Positions 8,446 through 17,007 of a stretch of DNA of 63,418 nt are shown here, in pieces (the stretch's first letter is position 1; each line of letters opens with the position of its first letter). Both the position numbers and the translations under genes were made by a program. The notes under the pieces were generated by a model. It saw only the letters and a list, made by a program, of their open reading frames with translations. It made no database searches and was not told the origin of the DNA. This DNA comes from Christensenella sp. UBA7584 (GTDB taxonomy: Bacteria > Bacillota > Clostridia > Christensenellales > UBA1242). The stretch is taken from assembly GCA_002477805.1 (NCBI GenBank), contig DLKQ01000022.1:1-63418 (forward strand), read 5' to 3'.

Positions 8446-9741
8446 TTATTTTTTTATTTCACCACAAAACGATGATTTTTTTCCAAGTTCCTCTTCAATC
8501 CTAATTAATTGATTATATTTTGCGACTCTGTCACTTCTTGAGGGCGCACCAGTTTTAATTTGACCTGTTCCACAAGCTACTGCAATGTCTGCAATATAAG
8601 AGTCCTCTGTTTCACCGCTTCGGTGAGAAATGATAGTGTTTAATCCTGCTTTTTGTGATAATTTTATTGCATTTAATGTTTCTGTGACTGTTCCAATCTG
8701 ATTTAGTTTAATCAAAACTGCATTTGCAGATTTATTCTCTATGCCTTTTTGAATAATTTTTGTGTTTGTTACAAACAAGTCATCTCCAACGATTTGGATT
8801 TTCTTTCCCATTTTTGATGTAAATTTTTTCCACGCTTCCCAATCTTCTTCATCAAAGCCATCTTCTATTGAAACAATAGGGTAGTCTTTTACAAGCTTTT
8901 CGTAAAACTTTAAAAGTTCGGCAGAGGTATAAAGTTTTTTACTTTTCCAGAAATAATACTTGCCAGTTTCACCAATTTTTTTTGCTTCATTATACATTTC
9001 ACTTGAAGCAACATCAATAGCAATTTTAAATTGTTTGCCTGGCTTAAAACCACAAGCTTTTATTGCTTCAACGATAAAATCGAGTGCTTGGGTATCTGAT
9101 GAAAAATTAGGAGCAAATCCACCTTCATCGCCAACTGCGGTAGCATATCCATTATTTTTTAATAAGCTTTTTAGTTTGTGAAAAACCGTGTCACACCATT
9201 CAAGAGCTTCGCTCCAAGATGAAGCTCCGGTTGGCATTATCATAAATTCCTGAATGTTTAAATTATTGTCCGCGTGTTTTCCACCATTTATAACATTCAT
9301 CATTGGCGTTGGTAAAAGGTAGTTGTTAGTTTTAAGATACTTGAATAAAGGTATATGCTTTGAATTTGCTGCAGCTTTAGCAACGGCAAGAGATACACCT
9401 AGAATTGCATTAGCGCCAAGATGGGATTTGTTTTCAGTTCCATCAAGCTCAATCATAATTTTGTCGATTTTTTGTTGAGAGAAAATATTTTCACCAACAA
9501 GGTTTTTTGCTATTATGTTGTTTACGTTTTCAACCGCATTCAAAACAGATTTTCCAAAATAATAATTTTCGTTGCCATCTCTAAGTTCAACCGCCTCTTT
9601 ACTTCCTGTAGAAGCTCCAGAAGGGACTGAAGCTCGCCCAAATGCACCGCTTTCAGTGGTAACATCAACTTCAATTGTTGGAGTTCCTCGAGAATCAAGG
9701 ATTTGTCGTGCTTTTACTTTTTTAATTTTATCTATGTTCAT
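8446..9741 (-). CDS. eno: Enolase
   Basis: Interconverts 2-phosphoglycerate and phosphoenolpyruvate in glycolysis. The 431 residues fit the family. Signatures seen: ARQILDSRGTPTIEVDV at the N terminus, GDEGGFAP, VSIEDGFDEEDW, VGDDLFVTN with the metal-binding acid, and ISHRSGETED followed by KTGAPSRSDR near the end. GAGGTGG precedes the ATG. It is transcribed alone from its own promoter and closed by a strong bidirectional terminator. It is divergent from tyrS. Confidence 0.98.
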   Translation of the reverse strand: MNIDKIKKVKARQILDSRGTPTIEVDVTTESGAFGRASVPSGASTGSKEAVELRDGNENYYFGKSVLNAVENVNNIIAKNLVGENIFSQQKIDKIMIELDGTENKSHLGANAILGVSLAVAKAAANSKHIPLFKYLKTNNYLLPTPMMNVINGGKHADNNLNIQEFMIMPTGASSWSEALEWCDTVFHKLKSLLKNNGYATAVGDEGGFAPNFSSDTQALDFIVEAIKACGFKPGKQFKIAIDVASSEMYNEAKKIGETGKYYFWKSKKLYTSAELLKFYEKLVKDYPIVSIEDGFDEEDWEAWKKFTSKMGKKIQIVGDDLFVTNTKIIQKGIENKSANAVLIKLNQIGTVTETLNAIKLSQKAGLNTIISHRSGETEDSYIADIAVACGTGQIKTGAPSRSDRVAKYNQLIRIEEELGKKSSFCGEIKK

Positions 9742-9758
9742 TTTTCCACCTCAGTAAA

Positions 9759-9787
9759 ATTATAACAATTTTTTTAAAATTATTCAA
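9759..9787 (-). promoter_or_regulatory. Promoter of eno
   Basis: On the minus strand TTGAAT (9787-9782), 17 bases, TATAAT (9764-9759), about 18 bases upstream of the ATG with GAGGTGG in between. Confidence 0.75.
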
Positions 9788-9815
9788 ATAAATTTGCTAT
9801 TTATTTAGAAATAAT

Positions 9816-9844
9816 TTGATTTTTTTGCCGTTCTATGCTAAAAT
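9816..9844 (+). promoter_or_regulatory. Promoter of the tyrS operon
   Basis: TTGATT (9816-9821), 17 bases, TAAAAT (9839-9844) with TG one base upstream (extended -10). No T-box leader is present: only 27 bases separate the -10 from the start codon. Confidence 0.65.
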
Positions 9845-9871
9845 TAATTACATTAGTAAAGGAGAAAAGAT

Positions 9872-11071
9872 ATGGCAGGCATACTTGATGAATTGAGAGA
9901 AAGGGGTTTGATTAAGCAAACCATTTATGAAGATGAACTAAAAAAACTTTTAGAAAAAGAGAAGATTGTTTGCTATATGGGATTTGACCCAACTGCTGAC
10001 AGTTTACACGTTGGAAGCTTGGCTTCAATACTTTTTCTTGTTAGAATGCAAAAAGCGGGTCATACGCCGATAGCTTTGGTAGGTGGTGCAACTGGAAGGA
10101 TTGGTGATCCAAGTGATCGAAATGATATGCGTCCGATGATGACAGACAAGCAAAGGGAACATAATGTTGAGTGTATAAAAAAACAACTTGAAGGTTTTTT
10201 CGATAAAAATTGTCCAAACAAACTCATTGTAGTAAATAACGATGACTGGATGAGTAAACTTAGTTTTTTTGATATGTTAAACACAGTTGGACTTAATATG
10301 AGTGTAAACAGAATGCTTTCTTTTGATTGTTTTAAAAAGAGAATGGAAAATGGGCTAACTTTTTTGGAGTTTAACTATATGCCAATGCAAGCTTACGATT
10401 TCTTGCATTTGTTTAAGAAGTATAATTGTGTTCTAGAACTTGGTGGTGATGATCAGTGGGCAAATATATTGGCTGGAGTGGAACTTATTCGTAAAAAAGA
10501 AAACAAACCGGTATTCTGTATGACTACACCGCTTCTGACAAAGGCCGATGGAAAGAAGATGGGAAAGAGTGCAAGTGGTGCCATTTGGCTTGACAGAAAC
10601 AAAACTTCTGATTATGAATTGTATCAATACTTTAGAAATGTTGAAGATGTGAAAGTTGAAGAACTTTTCCGTTCTCTAACATTTTTACCACTTGATGAAA
10701 TAAGGCAAATTTGCTCAGTAAAAGGGCAAGCGATTAATATAGCAAAGGAGCGTCTTGCTTTTGAAATTACAAAACTAGTTCGTGGTGAGGAAAATGCAAA
10801 GAAGGCACAAGATGAGGCAAGGGCTAATTTTAGTGGGAATGTTTCTGAAATGTCTGTTTTAAATATTAAGGGTGAGAATGCAAGAAATATTATAGACCTT
10901 TTGCTATCTACAAATATGGCAAGTTCACGAGGTGAAGCAAAACGCCTTATTGATGGAAAAGGAATTAAGATAGACGATGAAATTATAACCAGTTATGATT
11001 ACCCAATTATCAAAAACGAATTTGTTTTGCAAAAAGGGAAAAAAGTAATACAAAAAGTGAAAATGGTTTGA
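9872..11071 (+). CDS. tyrS: Tyrosyl-tRNA synthetase
   Basis: Charges tRNA-Tyr in the cytoplasm. This is a class I synthetase of 399 residues. The HIGH-type motif is PTADSLHVGS near residue 40, and the KMSKS-type loop is KKMGKSAS near 230. A C-terminal S4 RNA-binding domain is read from SSRGEAKRLIDGKGI. The start has AAAGGAG 9 bases upstream. It is the first gene of tyrS-yigZ-recX-acpS, with the next start overlapping its stop (TGATG). Confidence 0.96.
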   Translation: MAGILDELRERGLIKQTIYEDELKKLLEKEKIVCYMGFDPTADSLHVGSLASILFLVRMQKAGHTPIALVGGATGRIGDPSDRNDMRPMMTDKQREHNVECIKKQLEGFFDKNCPNKLIVVNNDDWMSKLSFFDMLNTVGLNMSVNRMLSFDCFKKRMENGLTFLEFNYMPMQAYDFLHLFKKYNCVLELGGDDQWANILAGVELIRKKENKPVFCMTTPLLTKADGKKMGKSASGAIWLDRNKTSDYELYQYFRNVEDVKVEELFRSLTFLPLDEIRQICSVKGQAINIAKERLAFEITKLVRGEENAKKAQDEARANFSGNVSEMSVLNIKGENARNIIDLLLSTNMASSRGEAKRLIDGKGIKIDDEIITSYDYPIIKNEFVLQKGKKVIQKVKMV

Positions 11072-11661
11072 TGGAAAGTTTTCGTTCAATTACAGATTTG
11101 AAAATTTTAGAAAGTGAGATTATTGAAAAAAAATCTCGCTTTTTGTCATTTGCTAAATATGTTCCAAGCAGTGAACAAGCGGAAATGTTTATACGCGAAA
11201 CTAGAAAAAAATACTCTGATGCAAAACATATAGTCTTTGCTTACAGACTACTTAGTGTTAGTCGTGCTAGTGATGATGGTGAACCAAGTGGAACAGCTGG
11301 TAGGCCAATTCTTGATGTTATTCAAAAACTTGATTTATATAATATAGTAGTCGTTGTAGTTAGATATTTTGGAGGAACAAAACTGGGTGCGGGTCCTCTT
11401 TTGCGAACTTATTCCAAAAGTGCAAGTGAAGTTTTGAAAACGGACTTCAGACTTTATGAAAAGTGTTTTAAAGCAAAGATTAGTGTTTCATTTCAAAAAT
11501 TTGAAGAGCTTTTAAAATTGGCAAGTAAAAATTTTGTTGATTTAAAAAATATTGAATTTTCGGAGCAGGTTAGTCTTGATGTGATTTTTCCTCAAAATTT
11601 TGACATAAATGTTCCCATAGAAACGAAGACCGAAATTTTTTATAGTTTTAAAGGAGTATAA
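11071..11661 (+). CDS. yigZ: YigZ/IMPACT family protein
   Basis: Member of the UPF0029/IMPACT family; its exact role in bacteria is unsettled. The signature DDGEPSGTAGRPIL and VVVVRYFGGTKLGAGPLLRTY are clear in the N-terminal domain, and a smaller ferredoxin-like C-terminal half follows. The length of 196 residues is normal. The ATG at 11071 overlaps the TGA of tyrS by one base, so translation is likely coupled. A TTG 3 bases earlier is in frame but less likely. Confidence 0.9.
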   Translation: MESFRSITDLKILESEIIEKKSRFLSFAKYVPSSEQAEMFIRETRKKYSDAKHIVFAYRLLSVSRASDDGEPSGTAGRPILDVIQKLDLYNIVVVVVRYFGGTKLGAGPLLRTYSKSASEVLKTDFRLYEKCFKAKISVSFQKFEELLKLASKNFVDLKNIEFSEQVSLDVIFPQNFDINVPIETKTEIFYSFKGV

Positions 11662-11662
11662 A

Positions 11663-12280
11663 ATGTCACAAATTACGAAATTGGGTGAGGGAAAAAACAA
11701 AAGAGCCTCAGTTTATGTTGATGAACAATTTGTTTGCTTTTTAAATCAATTTACTGTTTTTAAGTACAAATTAAAAGTTGGCCAAGAAATTAGTATAGAA
11801 ACATTGAAAAAAATTCAAGTCGAGACCGAGGAAGATACAGCTTTTGATATTGCTATAAAATACTTAACAAAATACACAAAGACTGAAAAGGAGCTTTGCA
11901 AATTTTTGCAAAGAAAAGGTTTTGTTGATGAAGTTGTCGACTTGGTTTTGAAAAAGTTAAAATGTTATAACTATATTGATGATAGGGTTTTTGCTAGTAA
12001 CTTTGTAAAAATGGCACAAAATAAGTTTGGAAAAAACAAAATTAAGATGATATTAAAACAAAAAGGTATAAGTGATGATATTATAAACGAAATTAATATG
12101 GATTCTAATACGGAAATTATAGAAGCTCTTGTGTTAAAATATATGAAGAATAAAGATAATTCTTCGCAAAACAGACAAAAATGTGCAAAATTTTTATATA
12201 GCAGAGGGTTCTGTTGGGGTGAAATAAGTAGTGTGCTTGATAGTTTTAGTTGGGAGGGTGAGAGTGAGAGTTGGGAATGA
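11663..12280 (+). CDS. recX: Regulatory protein RecX
   Basis: RecX binds RecA filaments and limits recombination. The 205 residues have the RecX pattern of tandem three-helix repeats. Examples are AIKYLTKYTKTEKELCKFLQRKG with FVDEVVDLVLKKLKCYNYIDD, then FASNFVKMAQNKFGKNKI. AAAGGAG precedes the ATG, one base after yigZ ends. The 3' end overlaps acpS by 17 bases. recA is not in the window. Confidence 0.88.
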   Translation: MSQITKLGEGKNKRASVYVDEQFVCFLNQFTVFKYKLKVGQEISIETLKKIQVETEEDTAFDIAIKYLTKYTKTEKELCKFLQRKGFVDEVVDLVLKKLKCYNYIDDRVFASNFVKMAQNKFGKNKIKMILKQKGISDDIINEINMDSNTEIIEALVLKYMKNKDNSSQNRQKCAKFLYSRGFCWGEISSVLDSFSWEGESESWE

Positions 12281-12635
12281 TTTATGTAGGGTTGATAGAT
12301 TTTTTGAACTTTTAAAAAACAAAAAATTTATTGATAGAGTGTTTACCCAAAAAGAATTTGAACATATACTCCTTGCAAAAAATGCACAAAAGCAGGTAGA
12401 ACGTATGGCTGGCAAGTTCTCAGCAAAAGAGGCGGTGGCAAAAGCGTTAGGACTTGGGATAAGTGAAGGTGTTACTTTTAGAACCATAGAAATTTTACCA
12501 AATGAAAAAGGGGCGCCATTTGTAGTATTGTACGACTATGCAAAAAGTTTATTTGAAGAAAATGGATTTTCTGAAATAGAAATAAGTATTTCCAACACTG
12601 AAGATTTTGCTAGTTCGGTTTGTGTTGTGGTATAA
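12264..12635 (+). CDS. acpS: Holo-[acyl-carrier-protein] synthase
   Basis: Transfers 4'-phosphopantetheine from CoA to acyl carrier protein for fatty acid synthesis. Motifs: VGNDLCRVDRF at the start (magnesium-binding aspartate; the usual G-T/I-D is N-D here), FTQKEFEHI, and GKFSAKEAVAKALG with the catalytic glutamate and lysine. I chose GTG at 12264 because GGGAGG lies 6 bases upstream and the protein then begins at the family's usual first strand (123 residues). The start lies inside recX, so the two are translationally coupled. Confidence 0.9.
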   Translation: MRVGNDLCRVDRFFELLKNKKFIDRVFTQKEFEHILLAKNAQKQVERMAGKFSAKEAVAKALGLGISEGVTFRTIEILPNEKGAPFVVLYDYAKSLFEENGFSEIEISISNTEDFASSVCVVV

Positions 12636-12691
12636 TTTCACAAAATTTGACATTTTTTTCTGAATAAAACTATTAAAAATACAAAAATTAG

Positions 12692-12718
12692 AAAAAGAAG
12701 GTAAAAACTTCTTTTTTA
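12692..12718 (+). terminator. Terminator after acpS
   Basis: AAAAAGAAG (12692-12700) and CTTCTTTTT (12708-12716) form a short stem with a T-rich tail, 57 bases after the acpS stop. Confidence 0.7.
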
Positions 12719-12764
12719 TTTTTAAATTTTGGTTTTAAATTTTGATTTTAGGAGATAAATTATA

Positions 12765-12989
12765 ATGTCTAAAGATTTTGAAGAGTATGCAAAAGCATTG
12801 AAGGAAAAAGTTGAGAACATTTATCCGACTTATTTGCATATTATGAATAAGAAAGGAAATATGTCACTAGAAGATGAACTCTTGTCGGCTATCAATGAGC
12901 TTAAAGTTTTTGAACAGGTTGACTTGGCAGATTTTCAAAATTATGAAAAATGGCTGGAGGAAAATAGTGGAGCAAATCAAGAGAGGTGA
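12765..12989 (+). CDS. Small protein upstream of MazF, putative noncanonical antitoxin
   Basis: A 74-residue acidic, helical protein that overlaps the mazF start by 23 bases, the usual place of the MazE-type antitoxin. It shows no ribbon-helix-helix or AbrB-like beginning. It instead opens with KDFEEYAKALKEKVENIYPTY, and the C-terminal half is acidic (FEQVDLADFQNYEKWLEEN), as in toxin-wrapping tails. AGGAG lies 11 bases before the ATG. Position and charge suggest an antitoxin. Without a DNA-binding fold, it may not autoregulate. Confidence 0.65.
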   Translation: MSKDFEEYAKALKEKVENIYPTYLHIMNKKGNMSLEDELLSAINELKVFEQVDLADFQNYEKWLEENSGANQER

Positions 12990-13317
12990 ACTATATTATG
13001 CCGACTTGTCGCCCGTTGTTGGTAGTGAACAAGGCGGAGTTCGTCCTGTTTTGGTTGTTCAAAATGATATTGGAAATAAATACAGCCCAACTGTTATTGT
13101 TGCTGCAATAACAAGCAAATTAAGCAAGGCAAAACTTCCAACTCATATTGAAATACAGGCTTCTACATATGGCTTAGAAAGAGATTCTGTTATTTTATTA
13201 GAGCAAATCAGAACATTAGACAAGTCAAGATTGCAACATAAAATAGGAGATCTCAGCTATTCTGCGATGAAAAATGTAGATAAAGCACTTCTTATTAGTC
13301 TTGGTTTTTATAACTAA
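12967..13317 (+). CDS. mazF: MazF/EndoA-type mRNA interferase
   Basis: Sequence-specific endoribonuclease toxin of the PemK/MazF family. The 116 residues match EndoA length. KRGELYYADLSPVVGSEQGGVRPVLVVQND is split across the first strands, followed by SPTVIVAAITSK, the catalytic-region THIEI, and LLEQIRTLDKSRL. I chose GTG at 12967 because GGAGG is 6 bases upstream and longer upstream starts fall inside the partner gene. It is in an operon with the putative antitoxin. Confidence 0.93.
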   Translation: MEQIKRGELYYADLSPVVGSEQGGVRPVLVVQNDIGNKYSPTVIVAAITSKLSKAKLPTHIEIQASTYGLERDSVILLEQIRTLDKSRLQHKIGDLSYSAMKNVDKALLISLGFYN

Positions 13318-13345
13318 AAATTATTAAAAATTCATATAAAGAGTA

Positions 13346-13374
13346 TTTACAAATTTTGATTGTTGTGATATAAT
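13346..13374 (+). promoter_or_regulatory. Promoter of the GLUG surface protein gene
   Basis: TTTACA (13346-13351), 17 bases, TATAAT (13369-13374). A ribosome binding site AAAAGGGG follows, and the ATG is at 13400. Confidence 0.75.
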
Positions 13375-13399
13375 AAAGCTAATAAAAGGGGTGCTTTTT

Positions 13400-16321
13400 A
13401 TGTCTGGTGAAACATCAAAAGGAAAACAAAACTGGTTTAAAAGATTTATTATTTTTCTTTTAGCGGTTGTTGTTGCTATCAGTTTTGCTCTCGTAATCTA
13501 CTATTTTTCTCAGGACGATGAAACAATTGGATTTAACGAAAGTAGTGTTATGGTAAATAAAAACGACAAATTTACTATAACAATTATTCACGAAAATAGT
13601 CGAAAAGATACAACATATGAACTCAAAGTTGAAAATAATGGAGTCCTTTCAGAGAAACAGGAAACAGCTACAAATGTTTATGAATTTACAGCTCTAAGTG
13701 GTGGTGTTTGTAAAATTTCTTTGATTACTAACAATCCAAAATTTCAAAATATGGTTTGTAAAGTAAGTGTTGGTGATGGAACTAAGTCAAATCCGTATTA
13801 CATCAAAACGCCTGAAGACTTAGCGTCAATTGGAAACACTCGTTCAGCTGATGATAATTATGTACAGGTAAATAGCATTGACCTTTCTTCATATAATGCA
13901 GGTAGTTGGATTCCACTTTGTGGTACTGGATTTAGTGGAAACTATGATGGTTCAGGATTTGTTATTTACAATATGAATATTGATTCTGAAAGTGGCTCAA
14001 ATGCTGGTTTGTTCACAAAAATTAATCCAACTGGTAGTGTGACAAGAATTATTTTCTCTAAACCAATTATAAAAGGGCTTGCAAAAAACTCTGGTGTTGT
14101 TGCTGGTATTAATCAAGGGCTTGTGAGTCGTATTGAAGTTAAAGAGGCAAGCATAAATGTTACTCCAAATGGTTCTGTATATTCTTCAGTTGGTGGAATT
14201 GTTGGAAGAATGGAAAGAAATGGGACAAACACAAAACTCGATAGAGTATCATTCTACGAGAATAGTTCCATAACTGCAAACGCTAGTATTGAAAACTATG
14301 TTGGTGGAATTGTTGGAGCGAATATCAGCGGAACTATTATTAATTCATTCTGTCGCGGAACAATAACTTCAAATGACAATTATTCTGTTTGTGGTGGAAT
14401 TGAAGGACGTGGTGAAACTGACACTAGTTTACCTTTCGATAACACACTTACTACTTATAAAAAGGCTAATGTGATTAATTGTTATTCAACAATGCAAATT
14501 ACCTCGACAAAGAAAGCTGGTGTTGTAGGTACAAACAAAAACCGCAGTGGTAGTAGTGAGTACACAAACAGTGTTGGTAAAAAAGAAAATAGATATGTAG
14601 GTGTGTATTACCTTTATGGTGAAGATAGAAATACCCTATGGTGTGGAGATTTAGCAGATGCTGATGCTGTTGATTCTGAAGGACATAAGCTTGTAAGAGG
14701 AATTAGTTATGAAGAAGCAAAGGCTGAAGAGAATTACAAAACATATTATTTGGCTTCTGATGGCGTGAAAGAAAAAACTTGGAATTTTGTAGATGTATGG
14801 AGCATTGAAGAGGGTGTTAATGATGGGCTTCCAACACTCAGAATGGTTGGGGCGGGCGTCAGTGATGAAATTTATGATCCGCAATCTACATTTGATGGAT
14901 TCATTAGAACACAGGCAGAACTTCAAAGCCTCGCTGACGAAAGTGCTCTTGATGGAAGTTACAAAATAGCAACTGACCTTGAAGGGGATAAGCTTTTGAT
15001 TACAAGTGCTTGGACACAGGTTGGAACAGAAGAAAAACCATTTAATGGAACTTTAGATGGAAATGGTGTTACAATTGTGGTTTCAGATGGTATTGGATTT
15101 GAAGGGTTATTTGGACACCTCGGTCCAAATGCGCAAATTGTAAACTTAACTATTCAAGTTGCTAATATGACAGTTACAAATACAACTAATATTGGAATTT
15201 TTGCTCATTACAATGAGGGACTTATTGAAAATTGTAGAGTAATTGGTGCTATTTATTCTTCACAAAATAGCGATATGAATATCGGCGGATTTGTTGGTGT
15301 AAATGCAAGAACTGGACAAATTACAAAATCATATGTTGGAGTTGATAGTGCTGGAGCAAGTAGTGTTTCGATTCAACCAATGCTGGATAGCCAAACAGTT
15401 AACATAGGTCTTTTTGCTGGAATTAACGAGGGTTTGATTTCAAATGGTGTAGCATATAAATCTTCTAATATAAAGATTAGTGAACCAAAGAATGCTAAAG
15501 CATATGTAGGTGGAATTGTAGGTCAAAACAAGGGTAATATTTATCGAATGACATCAATGGCAAACATTTCACTTCCTACAGCGTCTGAAAATTATATTGC
15601 TGGTGGAATTGTTGGACTTAATGATATAACTACTTCTGCAAATAGTATTGAACTTTGTATTGTTAGTGGAACAAGTAGTCAAACAGAAATATCTGCTTAT
15701 ATGGTTGGTGGTATAGTTGGAGAAAATTTGAGTACAAGAGATGGTGTGGATATAACCTCTTGTCAAGTTGAAAGCAATGTAAAGTTATCTGGAAACAAAG
15801 TTGGTGGTCTTATTGGTAGAATGTACCGCGGTAGAATGGAAAATTCAGCAACATTCGCTCTGCTTTCTGCAAATACAATGGCTGGATTTGCTGTTACTGT
15901 AGAGGGATACACTGGTAGTAGCGGAAACGGAAGTTATGCAGTGATTGATAGATGTTTCTCTTCTATAACTTTTGATGCTAATGCTGGAAGAGTTTATTCA
16001 GAAACAACAAGTTTAGTTAGAGCAACAAATAATTATCTTTACTGTGCATTACGTGGAGAAGATACAAGTAATCCAAATTCATACAAAATTGCTGGTTATA
16101 TTAATAACTCTAAGTATAATAAGACAAACCTGGATAAAACAGGTCAAGATGAAAAAAGTTATCGTCAATATTCATCAGCTTATATAGGAAGTTGGAACTT
16201 TGAAACTCCTAATGATGGTGCAACAAGCGATGCAGATTGTAAAAAAGCTTCAACCTTTAGAGATTGGAACTCAGATATCTGGAAGATTGTTGAAGGATAT
16301 TATCCTACAATTAAGTTTTAA
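13400..16321 (+). CDS. Membrane-anchored GLUG-repeat surface protein
   Basis: A 973-residue extracellular protein. A short basic start is followed by one membrane segment at about residues 16-36. Next comes an Ig-like beta domain (about 45-125), then two long blocks of GLUG-type repeats. The repeats recur as GGIVG with N or R following (VGGIVGANISG, VGGIVGQNKGN, VGGIVGENLST). Each block begins with a domain of the PWxLCGTGFSGNYDG or KPFNGTLDGNG type. Such repeats form solenoids in adhesins and peptidase-linked surface proteins. No LPxTG sortase signal or S-layer domain is seen, so the N-terminal segment anchors it. I chose ATG 13400 over GTG 13391 because of spacing from AAAAGGGG. Confidence 0.82.
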   Translation: MSGETSKGKQNWFKRFIIFLLAVVVAISFALVIYYFSQDDETIGFNESSVMVNKNDKFTITIIHENSRKDTTYELKVENNGVLSEKQETATNVYEFTALSGGVCKISLITNNPKFQNMVCKVSVGDGTKSNPYYIKTPEDLASIGNTRSADDNYVQVNSIDLSSYNAGSWIPLCGTGFSGNYDGSGFVIYNMNIDSESGSNAGLFTKINPTGSVTRIIFSKPIIKGLAKNSGVVAGINQGLVSRIEVKEASINVTPNGSVYSSVGGIVGRMERNGTNTKLDRVSFYENSSITANASIENYVGGIVGANISGTIINSFCRGTITSNDNYSVCGGIEGRGETDTSLPFDNTLTTYKKANVINCYSTMQITSTKKAGVVGTNKNRSGSSEYTNSVGKKENRYVGVYYLYGEDRNTLWCGDLADADAVDSEGHKLVRGISYEEAKAEENYKTYYLASDGVKEKTWNFVDVWSIEEGVNDGLPTLRMVGAGVSDEIYDPQSTFDGFIRTQAELQSLADESALDGSYKIATDLEGDKLLITSAWTQVGTEEKPFNGTLDGNGVTIVVSDGIGFEGLFGHLGPNAQIVNLTIQVANMTVTNTTNIGIFAHYNEGLIENCRVIGAIYSSQNSDMNIGGFVGVNARTGQITKSYVGVDSAGASSVSIQPMLDSQTVNIGLFAGINEGLISNGVAYKSSNIKISEPKNAKAYVGGIVGQNKGNIYRMTSMANISLPTASENYIAGGIVGLNDITTSANSIELCIVSGTSSQTEISAYMVGGIVGENLSTRDGVDITSCQVESNVKLSGNKVGGLIGRMYRGRMENSATFALLSANTMAGFAVTVEGYTGSSGNGSYAVIDRCFSSITFDANAGRVYSETTSLVRATNNYLYCALRGEDTSNPNSYKIAGYINNSKYNKTNLDKTGQDEKSYRQYSSAYIGSWNFETPNDGATSDADCKKASTFRDWNSDIWKIVEGYYPTIKF

Positions 16322-16338
16322 TTTATCTAATTTAACAT

Positions 16339-16366
16339 AAAAAAGAGCTAAGATGCTCTTTTTTTA
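16339..16366 (+). terminator. Terminator after the GLUG protein gene
   Basis: AAAAAAGAGC and GCTCTTTTTT with loop TAAGAT and a T-run lie 18 bases after the stop codon. Confidence 0.9.
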
Positions 16367-16369
16367 TTA

Positions 16370-16733
16370 CAAGGTAGTCACTATAATAATTTAATGCACT
16401 GATTGTCTTTTCTTAGTTCATACATTCAGACTAAAAATTGAATTCAATAGGTGAGTAAATGGAAATAAAAAACTATGGTAATCATAGACATAAGGAAATG
16501 ATTGCTACATATACTAAGAATTATATTATATTCTTTTTAATTAAATAGAATACGAATTGTATTTTACTAACTAATAAAAACCTCTTCCACAATTGAAGTG
16601 AACAGTATTTTTGCATTGCAAAAATAAAAACTACTTCAAAGTAAAACACTTCCTACGATAATTATACAACAGGAAGTGTTTTAAATAGTGTTTATTATGC
16701 AAAAATTATGTTTTGCAGTAAATATGATATTTT
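16370..16733. repeat. Intergenic region with nested palindrome at 16593-16639
   Basis: No gene is seen. A symmetrical interrupted palindrome lies at 16593-16639. TTGAAGT and ACTTCAA are the outer arms, 6-base spacers follow, and TATTTTTGCA and TGCAAAAATA are the inner arms around one central base (16616). A perfect 12-bp inverted repeat follows 4 bases later (16643-16654 with 16671-16682). The second hairpin probably ends the minus-strand transcript of 17802-16734. The first has no obvious job. Confidence 0.55.
16643..16682 (-). terminator. Terminator of the WalJ operon
   Basis: AAAACACTTCCT and AGGAAGTGTTTT around a 16-base loop. On the minus strand TTTTACTTTG follows. It lies about 50 bases beyond the last minus-strand gene. 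Confidence 0.55.
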
Positions 16734-16970
16734 TTAAGAACAGGTCGCTTTGTTTTTTTTAATAATAATTTGATTTTTTGTTTTTACTTGCATATCGCTT
16801 GCTTTTTGACTTGAGATTTGCTCATTGTTAAACTGGGAGGTAGATTTTTCATAGTTGTTACTAAAAACTCCAACTTGAATTAAAAAAATAAACGTAATTA
16901 TCGTAAGAAAAATAAAGTAAATCAAATAACCTGCAATTTTTCTTTTTATACTAATTTTTTTATTTTCCAT
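16734..16970 (-). CDS. Small single-span membrane protein
   Basis: A 78-residue protein of unknown function. It has a basic cytoplasmic start (MENKKISIKRK), one hydrophobic span at about residues 13-33, then a polar outer part ending in a basic, cysteine-containing tail. AGAGG lies 5 bases before the chosen ATG; longer in-frame starts would run into the upstream gene. It follows the WalJ-type hydrolase gene by 37 bases, so they are probably one operon. Confidence 0.62.
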   Translation of the reverse strand: MENKKISIKRKIAGYLIYFIFLTIITFIFLIQVGVFSNNYEKSTSQFNNEQISSQKASDMQVKTKNQIIIKKNKATCS

Positions 16971-17007
16971 AACAACCTCTTGTTTAGTTTGTACAATAAT
17001 CGGAGTG

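Noticed and set aside
16460..16501. ATG after a GGTGAG-like site in the 16.4 kb spacer
   Set aside because: The frame closes after 13 codons.
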